Below, in pieces: positions 18,541 through 28,965 of a stretch of DNA of 52,222 bases. A program made the translations under genes and the position numbers. Position 1 is the stretch's first letter. Each line of letters starts with the position of its first letter. A model generated the notes under the pieces. The model did no database searches and was not told where the DNA came from. It saw nothing but the letters and a program-made list of their open reading frames with translations. Source of the stretch: an uncultured Opitutia bacterium (GTDB lineage Bacteria > Verrucomicrobiota > Verrucomicrobiia > Opitutales > Opitutaceae); contig CAIRTK010000050.1 of the NCBI GenBank assembly GCA_903881475.1, forward strand, positions 1 to 52,222, read 5' to 3'.

Positions 18541-19348
18541 CACGGCGGCGGAAACTGATAGTCGCCAGAGCACATGCCGCCGCCACATACGCCAGGGCAT
18601 ATCCTGTGACCCGGATCAGGTACTCACCTCCCGCGGCGGCCGGGCTGAAGAGTTGAAAATTGGGAAAGATCCAGCCCAGCAACCGTACTGTTGTCCGCAC
18701 CAAGGCCGAATCGGACCGGGCGGCGGCGTCCTGCGCGAAGGACTGCAGATGGCAGATCAGGAAGACCAGCGCTCCCGTCGTTGTGGTGAAAAGCGCCGTG
18801 CGGGCGTAGCTCGCCACCAGCAGGGTCAGGGATCCGAGCACCGTGAGTTTGAGCCAAAGCAGCCCGCCGGTGATAGCGAGTTGCCAATAGTTGACGGCCT
18901 GCCCGTTTGCAAAGGCCTCCGGATAGTCCCGCATAAGTGTGGTCTCCCGCGACCAGAGCACGGCCGCCAGCAGGAGTGTGAGCATACCGCAGAACAGCCC
19001 GGTGACCGCCGCGGCGCCGAGAAATTTTCCCAGCACAAATTCCGCGTGCCCGAGCGGCTTGGCCAGCAGCGTCAGCACGGTACGGTTTTCCAGCTCGCTG
19101 AAAAAGAGCTGCGCGGTCGCCGTCACGGCCAGCACCGCACCCAACAGCCCGATCGCGCCAAAACCCAGGTCGGCGATGAATCTGAGCTCGGGTGTGCCAA
19201 AGTTGAATTCCTGGAAAAAGTGCACTCCCAGCACCAGCCCGAGCGCCAGCAGCAGCAAAAATCCAAACACCCGCTGCCGCACCGCCTCGCGCAGCGTGTT
19301 CTGCGCGATGAGGCTTAGGCTCCGGATCGAAAACGTCGCGGTCGTCAT
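18533..19348 (-). CDS. ABC-2 type transporter permease
   Basis: A product of about 271 residues with six predicted membrane helices and the ABC-2/NosY-like opening SLIAQNTLREAVRQRVFGFL. The ENRTVLTLLAKPLGHAEFVLGKFLG segment is the coupling-helix signature of this permease class. It follows the ATPase gene by 17 bases, and ATG 19348 is the first start that gives the conserved N-terminus. The substrate is unknown. Similar pairs in other bacteria are often annotated as multidrug or membrane-protein maturation exporters, which cannot be decided here. Confidence 0.85.
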   Translation of the reverse strand: MTTATFSIRSLSLIAQNTLREAVRQRVFGFLLLLALGLVLGVHFFQEFNFGTPELRFIADLGFGAIGLLGAVLAVTATAQLFFSELENRTVLTLLAKPLGHAEFVLGKFLGAAAVTGLFCGMLTLLLAAVLWSRETTLMRDYPEAFANGQAVNYWQLAITGGLLWLKLTVLGSLTLLVASYARTALFTTTTGALVFLICHLQSFAQDAAARSDSALVRTTVRLLGWIFPNFQLFSPAAAGGEYLIRVTGYALAYVAAACALATISFRRREL

Positions 19349-19365
19349 CGGCACTCGTTCGCTGC

Positions 19366-20214
19366 TTACGTCCGCCGCCGTCCTACCCGCTGCAGAAATA
19401 CCTGCTCCAGCCGCGCACGCGGCCGTTCCATGGACTCGATCATCCGGCCACGCGCGCCGAGCCACGCCCGCAATTCGGCCAGTTCACCGGCCGGAAGATT
19501 ACCCAGCACCAGGGTCACGCGGTCTTCATCGCGGGTGAGTTCGTCGACCCGGCCTTCCAGCATCAGGCGTCCGTGATCGAGAATCGCCACGCGGTCGCAG
19601 ACCTCTTCGATCTGCCCGAGCAGATGGGACGTGATCAGCACCGTTTTCCCGGCGGCCCGGAGCTTGAGGATCATTCCGGTCATTGCCGCCGTCCCGGCCG
19701 GATCCACCCCGGCGGTGGGTTCGTCGAGCATCACGAGGTCGGGATCGTGCACCAGCGCCTGCGCCAGTCCGATCCGCTGCAACATCCCCTTCGAATAGGT
19801 CTCCACGCGGCGGTCCGCCGCTTCGTCGAGCCCCACCCATGCGATCACTTCCCTCACCCGCACGCAGAGCCCGGGATCGCGCAGGCCGCAAATCCGTCCG
19901 TAAAACGCGACGAGCTCCCGGCCGGTCAGGAAACGGTAAAAATAAGGCGACTCCGGAAGATACCCGATACGGCGCCGGGCCTCACTCTGCTGGCTGGGTT
20001 GGCCGAAGACTGTGCACGTGCCGACGGTCGGTCTCAGCAGGCCCAGCAGGATCTTGAGGATGGTGCTTTTGCCGGAGCCATTCGGTCCCAGGAGTCCATA
20101 AACCTGTCCGCCTTCGATGCTGAGATTAACATGGTCCACCGCGCGCAACCGCGCCCCGCTCAGGCCCGCGTCAAAATCCTTCGTCAGCCCACGCAGTTCG
20201 ATCGCCGGAATCAT
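19366..20214 (-). CDS. ABC transporter ATP-binding protein
   Basis: The 282-residue ATPase has Walker A GPNGSGKST, Q-loop region YLPESPYFYR, signature YSKGMLQRIG, Walker B DLVMLDEP and the switch His in ITSHLL. The YSKGM form and the C-terminal extension place it with ABC-2 exporters of the NosF/CcmA-like type. The start ATG overlaps the acyP stop by 4 bp, and the permease gene follows directly. It powers the permease encoded at 18533-19348. Confidence 0.93.
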   Translation of the reverse strand: MIPAIELRGLTKDFDAGLSGARLRAVDHVNLSIEGGQVYGLLGPNGSGKSTILKILLGLLRPTVGTCTVFGQPSQQSEARRRIGYLPESPYFYRFLTGRELVAFYGRICGLRDPGLCVRVREVIAWVGLDEAADRRVETYSKGMLQRIGLAQALVHDPDLVMLDEPTAGVDPAGTAAMTGMILKLRAAGKTVLITSHLLGQIEEVCDRVAILDHGRLMLEGRVDELTRDEDRVTLVLGNLPAGELAELRAWLGARGRMIESMERPRARLEQVFLQRVGRRRT

Positions 20215-20486
20215 TTGATTTCGAATCCGGAGTGTTGCGGCGGACGCTTTTGCACGGATCGCTCGGTTTTGCGGATGAAGCCGTGCATCCGCTCCTCCAC
20301 CGCGGCGATGAACGCGGACACTTCCGCCGGCGCTCCCTCCACCTGCACCTGCACGCGGCCGTCGGTCAGGTTACGCACATGGCCCGCGACATCGAACTCC
20401 TTCGCCACCTGCAGCGTGGCATAGCGAAAACCCACGCCCTGCACCCGGCCGGCAAAGTAAACGGTCTCGTGATGCACATCAGCCAT
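20211..20486 (-). CDS. acyP: Acylphosphatase
   Basis: The 91-residue protein begins ETVYFAGRVQGVGFRY, the acylphosphatase signature with the catalytic Arg in GVGFR. The second motif GHVRNLTDGRVQVQVEG contains the catalytic Asn. It hydrolyses acyl phosphates. ATG 20486 gives the standard length. It is the first gene of the minus-strand run and overlaps the ABC ATPase start by 4 bp (ATGA), a pairing with no obvious metabolic logic. Confidence 0.94.
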   Translation of the reverse strand: MADVHHETVYFAGRVQGVGFRYATLQVAKEFDVAGHVRNLTDGRVQVQVEGAPAEVSAFIAAVEERMHGFIRKTERSVQKRPPQHSGFEIK

Positions 20487-20602
20487 CGGTGTCGCGCAAC
20501 GTGGCGCGCGTCCTGCCACGCTTCAATCCGCAAAGCCGCTCCGGCATCACATGATTTAGATTTGCATTTCCCGACGACGCGGACTCAGTTTCGACCTATT
20601 CA

Positions 20603-21289
20603 ATGAGCGACTTTGATTCCGACAGCAGTCCGGAGAACGAGTGGGAAGAGCGCGGCGACCTCGCCTGGAATGAATTTGATTGGGAGCGTTACCTCCGCGA
20701 GCAGGACGACAGCATTCACCGCTACCTCGGCTTCTACGAGGCATTCCGCCACAGCCCGACCCGGATCGACGCCGTCGCCGAGCAGATGGGCTGGGGCACG
20801 GGCAACTGGAGCGATGAGGAGGAGCCGGCCGAATTCCCGGAAACCGAGGTTTCCGCCGAGACTTCCGACCGCGAGGAAGCCGAGATCTACACGCTGCACA
20901 AGAACCCCATCTTCATCGCGACCAAGGCGATTTACCTGAGCGTGAAGCGCCCGTGGGAACTGAACGCCGGTGATGCCGCCAAGGTTCCCCCGCCGCTGGC
21001 CCTGGGGCTGCTCGCCGCGCTGCATCGCGGCGAGGAGCAGGCGGTGCAGGCGATCCATGCCCTCGATTTTGGCGACTACGCCATGGCCATCAGCCTGTTC
21101 AAGCGGGCCCTGAGCGCGCTCAATTCCACGCTGGCGCTGCTCAACGCCGACTCGGCGACGGCACATCGCGCCGTGATGGCTTACCGCGAGGAAACGCTGC
21201 CCAAGCTGTTCGATCTCCGGGAAATCTGGCTGCGGGTCATTTCCGAATGCCGTGAGGAGCTGGACCGGCCGGTTGACGAGGAGAGCTGA
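20603..21289 (+). CDS. Acidic protein of unknown function
   Basis: The product has 228 residues. The first 95 are strongly acidic and probably disordered (MSDFDSDSSPENEWEERGDL; WSDEEEPAEFPETEV). The rest is helical, with YTLHKNPIFIATKAIYLSVK and a long C-terminal helix pair (FKRALSALNSTLALLNADSA). There are no membrane segments or known motifs. It is divergent from acyP, with about 116 bases between the starts, and is followed by a tRNA gene. I do not recognise the family. Confidence 0.7.
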   Translation: MSDFDSDSSPENEWEERGDLAWNEFDWERYLREQDDSIHRYLGFYEAFRHSPTRIDAVAEQMGWGTGNWSDEEEPAEFPETEVSAETSDREEAEIYTLHKNPIFIATKAIYLSVKRPWELNAGDAAKVPPPLALGLLAALHRGEEQAVQAIHALDFGDYAMAISLFKRALSALNSTLALLNADSATAHRAVMAYREETLPKLFDLREIWLRVISECREELDRPVDEES

Positions 21290-21354
21290 CCCGCGCTGCG
21301 GCGAAATCCGCCTTGCACTTTCCTCGTGCCGCGTTTGCCTCGGCAACCTGATTC

Positions 21355-21448
<94 letters not shown>

Positions 21449-21452
21449 GTTT

Positions 21453-21494
21453 AAACACAAACCCCGCGCCTTTGCTGGCGCGGGGTTTGTGTTT
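21453..21494. terminator. Strong bidirectional hairpin terminator between tRNA-Ser and ahcY
   Basis: AAACACAAACCCCGCGCC (21453-21470) pairs perfectly over 18 bp with 21477-21494 around the loop TTTGCT. The GC core is flanked by A-rich and T-rich ends on both strands, so it can terminate both the tRNA transcript (plus) and the metK-ahcY transcript (minus), whose stop is at 21522. Confidence 0.85.
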
Positions 21495-21521
21495 GGCAGA
21501 CCGGACAACGGATGCGGCCGC

Positions 21522-22955
<1,434 letters not shown>

Positions 22956-22972
22956 GGTCGGTAGTTTTGAGA

Positions 22973-24139
<1,167 letters not shown>

Positions 24140-24190
24140 AGGAAAGGCGGAGAACCAAAGCCCGGGCCCCTCTCCTAGCAAGATAAATAT

Positions 24191-24216
24191 CAACGCATGC
24201 CTATTTCATGATGCGT
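24191..24216. promoter_or_regulatory. Stem-loop in the metK/HPt divergent intergenic region
   Basis: AACGCAT and ATGCGTT form a perfect 7-bp inverted repeat around a 12-base loop, inside an AT-rich patch (TATTTCATG, TTTATTTTGG) within otherwise GC-rich DNA. It sits 52-77 bases upstream of the metK start and about 95 bases upstream of the HPt start. It could be an operator for either gene or a leader hairpin for metK. It does not match a SAM or SAH riboswitch that I can recognise. Confidence 0.35.
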
Positions 24217-24308
24217 TTATTTTGGAAGCATTCCCTGCCGCTTGCCCGGTCATTGTGTTCTTGCGGGCTCGTGGACGCCGCGCCTTAGTTCCGCACCCTG
24301 CCACCCGC

Positions 24309-24668
24309 ATGTCCGCCCCCGTTGTCATCGACCTGCAGGCCATCGAAAATCTCCGGGAACTGAACCCGGACGACAACGACGCCTTCATCCGCGAAATCAT
24401 CGGCATCTTCCTTGAGGACACGCCTCAGCGCATTGCCGATCTCGAGGCCAGCCTAGCCGCGGCCGATGCGCCGAAATTTTCCCGGACGGCCCACAGCATC
24501 AAGGGCAGCTCGGCCAACCTCGGGGCCACGGCCCTGCGCAATCTAGCCGAGCAGCTGGAACAGCGTTCGCACCAGGAAGGCCTGGCGAACGTCGCGGGCC
24601 TGCTCGTCGGCCTGAAGCAGGAGTACGGCCGGACGCAGGTGGAACTCCGGAAACTCTTTCCCGCCTGA
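24309..24668 (+). CDS. Stand-alone HPt (histidine phosphotransfer) protein
   Basis: The 119-residue four-helix protein has the HPt motif TAHSIKGSSANLGA, with phospho-accepting His62. It shuttles phosphate between hybrid kinases and response regulators in the cytoplasm. ATG 24309 is chosen because the domain begins at VIDLQAIENLREL; the longer frame overlapping metK is not used. No kinase is adjacent. The triple-receiver kinase at 2050-4881 is the only hybrid kinase in the window, but a partnership is speculative. Confidence 0.9.
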   Translation: MSAPVVIDLQAIENLRELNPDDNDAFIREIIGIFLEDTPQRIADLEASLAAADAPKFSRTAHSIKGSSANLGATALRNLAEQLEQRSHQEGLANVAGLLVGLKQEYGRTQVELRKLFPA

Positions 24669-24680
24669 GGCGGCGGCGAC

Positions 24681-25604
24681 TTACGCCCGGTCGAGGAAAA
24701 ACCCGCGCTGCTTGACGGTGATCGCCAGGCCGGCGCGCTCCATGACCTTGAGCAGGTCCTCCCAGATCATCCGCTTGGAGCGGTTGGACTGGTTGCGCAG
24801 GATATAGCTCGGGTGATACGTCACTATCAGGGGCTTACCCGCGAATTCCCGCCAGCGCCCGCGCACTTCGCCGAGCGCCTTGAACGTGCCCGGGCCGAGC
24901 AGGCCCTGCGCGGCGGTCGCCCCGAGTGCCACCAGCAGGTCGGGATTCACGACCTCGATCTGCGCCTTCAGGTATGGCAGGCAATACGCCAGCTCGGACT
25001 CGGTCGGAGGACGGTTGCCAAACTGCATCCCGCGCGCATCGACCGGCATCTCGGGCCGCCAATTCATGATGTTGCCAATATAGACCTCCTCTCGTTTCAG
25101 GCCCATCGCCCCGATCATTTTGTTGAGGAGCTGACCGGCCGGCCCGACGAACGGTTCGCCCTGCACTTCCTCCTCCGCCCCGGGGGCCTCGCCGACAAAC
25201 ATGATTTTCGCATCCACCCGGCCGACCCCAAAGACGACCTGCTTGCCCGGCCGGACATGCGCCCGGCACACCGGATCGCCCAGCACGTGGGCGCGCAAGG
25301 CCGCCCAGCGTGCGACCTTGTCGCCTTCGGGGAGCATGAAGGCCACCGGCGCGGGAACCGTGGCAACGTCCGGCGCCACCGCCTTTGCTGCAAACTCGCG
25401 CGCCGGCGCCCGATAAGCGGGCGGTACTGCAACCGGGGACTCAGGCTTGGCCGCGGCTGCGGGCACGGCTGATCGCGGGCCGGAATGCGCCGTGACAACC
25501 TCGCGCAGCTTCTTCAGGCTTTCCTCTGACACCGACAGCGTCTTCACGCCGCTGGCCTTGAGCCGTTTCAATTCGGCGGTGAGGGCGGTTAGCGAGGCGT
25601 GCAT
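24681..25604 (-). CDS. Family-4-like uracil-DNA glycosylase lacking two usual Fe-S cysteines
   Basis: The product has 307 residues. A Lys/Ala-rich helical and disordered N-terminus (about 1-95) precedes a UDG domain: motif 1 [29 protein letters not shown], and motif 3 HPSYILRN. These are family 4 (UDGa) features, and the enzyme should remove uracil from DNA. Classical family 4 enzymes hold a 4Fe-4S cluster with four Cys. Here only Cys113 and Cys208 remain in the expected places: Asp110 sits at the first CxxC position, and Trp182 replaces the Cys of KCRP (NWRPEM). It is followed 10 bases later, in genome order on the minus strand, by the end of ribE upstream. Confidence 0.82.
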   Translation of the reverse strand: MHASLTALTAELKRLKASGVKTLSVSEESLKKLREVVTAHSGPRSAVPAAAAKPESPVAVPPAYRAPAREFAAKAVAPDVATVPAPVAFMLPEGDKVARWAALRAHVLGDPVCRAHVRPGKQVVFGVGRVDAKIMFVGEAPGAEEEVQGEPFVGPAGQLLNKMIGAMGLKREEVYIGNIMNWRPEMPVDARGMQFGNRPPTESELAYCLPYLKAQIEVVNPDLLVALGATAAQGLLGPGTFKALGEVRGRWREFAGKPLIVTYHPSYILRNQSNRSKRMIWEDLLKVMERAGLAITVKQRGFFLDRA

Positions 25605-25613
25605 GGCAACCGT

Positions 25614-26210
25614 TCAGGACTGACGCACCGCCAGCAGTTTCTCGACATATTTTCCCAGCAAATCGAATTCCAGGTTCACCCGGTCGCCGGGCTTTTTGTG
25701 TCCCAGGTTGGTCGTGGCGAGGGTGTGCGGGATCAGCCAGACCGCGAAGGCTTCGCCGGCCACCTCCGCCACGGTCAGCGATATCCCATCGATCGCGATG
25801 CTGCCCTTCAGGACGAGCCCCCGCCCGGAGCCAGCCGGCGCCTGCACGCGGAGAAAATAGTCCTTTCCCCGCGGCTCGAAAACCTGGATCACGCCCATTC
25901 CGTCGACGTGGCCGGTGACAAAATGCCCGCCGACCTTGCCATCGAACCGCAGGCTGCGCTCGAGGTTCACCGGTGCGCCGGTCGCGAGGTCCGAAAAATT
26001 CGTCAACCGGCGCGTCTCCTCCAGCACATCAAAGGTCACGCTGCCGGCGTCGAACCGGGCCGCGGTGAGGCAGCAGCCGTTCACGGCCAAGCTGTCGCCG
26101 GGCGCCAGCCCGCCCAAGGTCACGCGCGCCGTGATCTGCAGCCGCCAGGCGGCTGCCTCCGGCGTGAAGGCCGCGACCGTACCCGTCTCCTCGACAATGC
26201 CGGTGAACAT
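25614..26210 (-). CDS. ribE: Riboflavin synthase alpha chain
   Basis: The 198-residue protein has two similar lumazine-binding halves. It opens with MFTGIVEETGTV, and GGHFVTGHVDGMG and IDGISLTV carry the conserved ligand residues. NGCCLTA in the first half corresponds to IDGISLTV in the second. It dismutates two 6,7-dimethyl-8-ribityllumazine molecules to riboflavin. The start is the invariant MFTGIVE. The gene lies between the dead HtrA-like gene (5 bases away) and udg, probably in one transcript. No other rib gene is present. Confidence 0.96.
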   Translation of the reverse strand: MFTGIVEETGTVAAFTPEAAAWRLQITARVTLGGLAPGDSLAVNGCCLTAARFDAGSVTFDVLEETRRLTNFSDLATGAPVNLERSLRFDGKVGGHFVTGHVDGMGVIQVFEPRGKDYFLRVQAPAGSGRGLVLKGSIAIDGISLTVAEVAGEAFAVWLIPHTLATTNLGHKKPGDRVNLEFDLLGKYVEKLLAVRQS

Positions 26211-26215
26211 GCCGG

Positions 26216-27601
26216 TTATTTGAGTTTCACCCGCAGCACGGCGGTCTCCCCGCCCCGGCTCACTAGCATCACAAACTCCGCCCGCTGCAGGTCGGCCTCG
26301 ATCTCGCCCAGCTTTTGGGCCGCGGCCTCAAAGGAGGTCACCTCCACGCCGTCGATTTCCTTGATCCAGTCATCCGTACGCAAGCCAGCCACGCTGGCCG
26401 GCCCGTTGGGCTTGACGAAATGCGCGATCACCCCGGTCGCGCCCTTGGCCTTCACGCGCAGGCCGACCGCATCGCCATAGACAAATTCCCGCGCGGTCAG
26501 CCCGATCCGGTCAAAATATTTGCGCGACGCCTCGCTCATCAGGCGCGGTTCGTCGCCCAGCACCACCGTGAGATCCTGCTTCGACTCGCCGCGCAGCACG
26601 GTGATCACCATCGCGCTTGCCGGCGTCCGGCGCTCCACTTCCCGGTCCACGTAGCCGACCACGACACGGTCGGGCTTGAGCCGGGGCAGCGGCCGGCCGT
26701 CAATCGCCACGATGATGTCCCGGGCCTTCATGCCGGCCTTCTCGGCCGGGCTGCCTTCCAGCACTTCGCTGACCACGACCGCCGACTGGTTCTCAAGGTG
26801 GAGAAATTTCGCAACCTCCGGATCCACCGGCTGCAACCCGTCCGCCCCCAGCCAGGCGAGAGGGCGGCCAAAGACGTTCGCGGGAATCCGGCCCAGGTAC
26901 GGCAGCACTTCCGCCGCCACCTGAAAGGCACTGCTCTCCTCCACATTGACGAGGATCACCGGCGTACCCGAGCGGTCCATACGGGAAAATTGCACGAAAC
27001 TCTGGCCAAACGAGCTGGAGGCCAGGCCGATGAATTCGCCCGCGCGATTGAAGACCGGCAGACCCGGACCCGCCACTTCCTGTAGGGCGATGGCCGTGCG
27101 CTGGGGCAGCGACTGCACCAGCGCAACGCGGCTGCCGAGCAGGTATGGCGTGAAATCCTCGTCCTTGTTGCGGAGGCCGATGCCCCACACTTCCTCCGCC
27201 ATCGCGGGCTCGGCGGCTGACTTGCCCGCGAACACCGTGATCGGCACGAGCTGGCTGCGGATCGATTCCCCCGCGCGGACAAAATGCCAGCCCGTCAGCG
27301 CATCCTGCCCGAGGTAAACCGCCGGCACCCCGGTCGAGCTGCCCGGCAGATAGACCCGGAATTCCTTCAGCTGGTCGGGAGTCATCCGCGGGTTTACCGC
27401 GATGGAGGGCAGGATGATCGTGCCATCCCGGTCAATGACCGTCCCGTAGGAAACCGTCGGCCGGCGTTCCGTTTCGGTCTCGGTGTAAAACTCCACCGCG
27501 ACCACGGACTTCAACCGCTCGGCCCAAAGGGTTGGCAGGTCGGCGGCGTGTCCTGCCGCGCAGGCCAGGAAAAATGGGAGCAGGAGTCGGCGGTAATTCA
27601 T
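26216..27601 (-). CDS. Exported HtrA-like PDZ protein without a catalytic triad
   Basis: The product has 461 residues with a signal peptide (RRLLLPFFLACAAGHA). A trypsin-like fold remnant (about 30-240) follows, then two PDZ domains (about 260-350 and 380-455; SPAEKAGMKARDIIVAIDG, GPASVAGLRTDDWIKEIDG). The position of the HtrA TNAHV motif reads LPSIAV, so the His is gone. The GNSGGP serine motif reads GPGLPVFN, so the Ser is gone. It is therefore probably not a protease. Its ATG overlaps the stop of the active HtrA gene (ATGA), so the two are made together in the periplasm, which suggests a regulatory or substrate-binding partner. Confidence 0.85.
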   Translation of the reverse strand: MNYRRLLLPFFLACAAGHAADLPTLWAERLKSVVAVEFYTETETERRPTVSYGTVIDRDGTIILPSIAVNPRMTPDQLKEFRVYLPGSSTGVPAVYLGQDALTGWHFVRAGESIRSQLVPITVFAGKSAAEPAMAEEVWGIGLRNKDEDFTPYLLGSRVALVQSLPQRTAIALQEVAGPGLPVFNRAGEFIGLASSSFGQSFVQFSRMDRSGTPVILVNVEESSAFQVAAEVLPYLGRIPANVFGRPLAWLGADGLQPVDPEVAKFLHLENQSAVVVSEVLEGSPAEKAGMKARDIIVAIDGRPLPRLKPDRVVVGYVDREVERRTPASAMVITVLRGESKQDLTVVLGDEPRLMSEASRKYFDRIGLTAREFVYGDAVGLRVKAKGATGVIAHFVKPNGPASVAGLRTDDWIKEIDGVEVTSFEAAAQKLGEIEADLQRAEFVMLVSRGGETAVLRVKLK

Positions 27602-28920
27602 GGTTTCAAGACGTAGAGTGAGACTTGGTGGTTGCGCTGCGCCTCCACGAGCACCGGCGCGGGCTTGGCCTCGTACGCCGCATGGATGCCCTTGATCATC
27701 TCCAGGCTGCCGACCGGCTGCTGGTTGATCTTGGTGATGATGTCACCGCGCGAAAGTCCGGCCACATCCGCCGGGAACCCGGGCTGGACGCCGATCACAA
27801 AAACGCCCGTCGCGTCGTCGAGCTGGTTCACGCGGGCAAAGGTGCGGGAAACCTTCCGCACGCTGAGGCCCCATTTCTCGAGCACCCATTCCTCGCCGAC
27901 CCGGCTCTCCAGTTTTTCCGTCACCACAGTGTAGTCGCTGGTCTGCGGGCCGCGCTTGATCGTGAGCGTGATGGGCGAGCCGACCGGGGTGCTGGCAATG
28001 AGGTTCTGGATGGGCGGCAGTTGCTCGGGAAAGCGGCCGTCCACCTTCGTCCCGTTGATTGCGAGCAGGATGTCCCCGGCCCGCAGGCCGGCCTTGGCCG
28101 CCGGCGAACCCCGCTCGACGCTGCTGATCAGGACCCCGGTGTTCAGTGCGAGGGCGTAAAATCCTTCCAGGTCCTGCAGCGCGCTGGGTACAATGCCGAT
28201 GTAGCTGCGCGTGATCACGCCGTCATGGACCAGCGCCTGCACCACGCGGATCGCCGTGCTCGCGGGGATCGCAAAGCCGAGGTTGTTCGCGCCCAGGTAA
28301 CCCCGGGACGAAATGCCGATCACCTTGCCATCCTCGGTCACCAGCGGACCGCCCGAGTTGCCAGGATTGATCGCCGCATCCGTCTGCAGCCATGTGTTGA
28401 AGGCCCCGGTCTCGTAGCCGTTCACGCCGTTGCTGTCCTCAAAGTAGCGGTTGTTGTTGGAGATGATGCCCCGGGTGGCCGTGCGCGTGAGGCCGAAGGG
28501 CGTGCCCACCGCATACACCGTCTGGCCGACGAACAGACGGTTGCTGTCGCCGAACTCGGCGTGGGTGAATTTCAGCCCGCGGCGTTTCACCTCGGCCAGG
28601 TCCAGCTGGAGCACGGCAAGGTCGGTCCAGTGGTCCCAGCCGACCAGCTTGGCACTGACACGCTCCAGGCTCGCGAGCGTGACCGAAAGCTCCACCGCAC
28701 GCGGGCTCGCGACATGCGCGTTGGTCAGGATCAGGCCGTCCGCCGAAAGGATGACACCCGAGCCGATGCTGGCCGAAAACCGCTTCGCGCCGTCCTCGAA
28801 GGCGATTTCCCGCACGTCGATGCGGACCACCGCGTCGAAGAGCTGGTTGAACCCTTTGCTCATCGCCGCCGAGGCGGAGGCGGCGCCAAAAGCCAGGCCG
28901 AGGACGGCGAACCTGAGCAT
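27598..28920 (-). CDS. HtrA/DegP-like periplasmic serine protease
   Basis: The product has 440 residues: signal peptide (LRFAVLGLAFGAASASA), trypsin-like domain with His69 (TNAHVAS), Asp100 (WTDLAVL) and Ser189 (PGNSGGP), then two PDZ regions (about 260-345 and 370-435). It is probably a quality-control protease or chaperone of the periplasm. ATG 28920 is chosen because it gives the signal peptide; the frame continues far upstream, antisense to leuS, and this is rejected. The stop overlaps the start of the catalytically dead paralogue. It is divergent from leuS with only 45 bases between starts. Confidence 0.93.
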   Translation of the reverse strand: MLRFAVLGLAFGAASASAAMSKGFNQLFDAVVRIDVREIAFEDGAKRFSASIGSGVILSADGLILTNAHVASPRAVELSVTLASLERVSAKLVGWDHWTDLAVLQLDLAEVKRRGLKFTHAEFGDSNRLFVGQTVYAVGTPFGLTRTATRGIISNNNRYFEDSNGVNGYETGAFNTWLQTDAAINPGNSGGPLVTEDGKVIGISSRGYLGANNLGFAIPASTAIRVVQALVHDGVITRSYIGIVPSALQDLEGFYALALNTGVLISSVERGSPAAKAGLRAGDILLAINGTKVDGRFPEQLPPIQNLIASTPVGSPITLTIKRGPQTSDYTVVTEKLESRVGEEWVLEKWGLSVRKVSRTFARVNQLDDATGVFVIGVQPGFPADVAGLSRGDIITKINQQPVGSLEMIKGIHAAYEAKPAPVLVEAQRNHQVSLYVLKP

Positions 28921-28965
28921 GATTGACCGGGAGGTTGAAAACTTCACTGTGTTAAATTTCACGCA

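Noticed and set aside
24140-24308. Known SAM or SAH riboswitch upstream of metK
   Set aside because: No recognisable conserved core of SAM-I, SAM-II or SAH motifs was found by eye; only a simple stem-loop is present.
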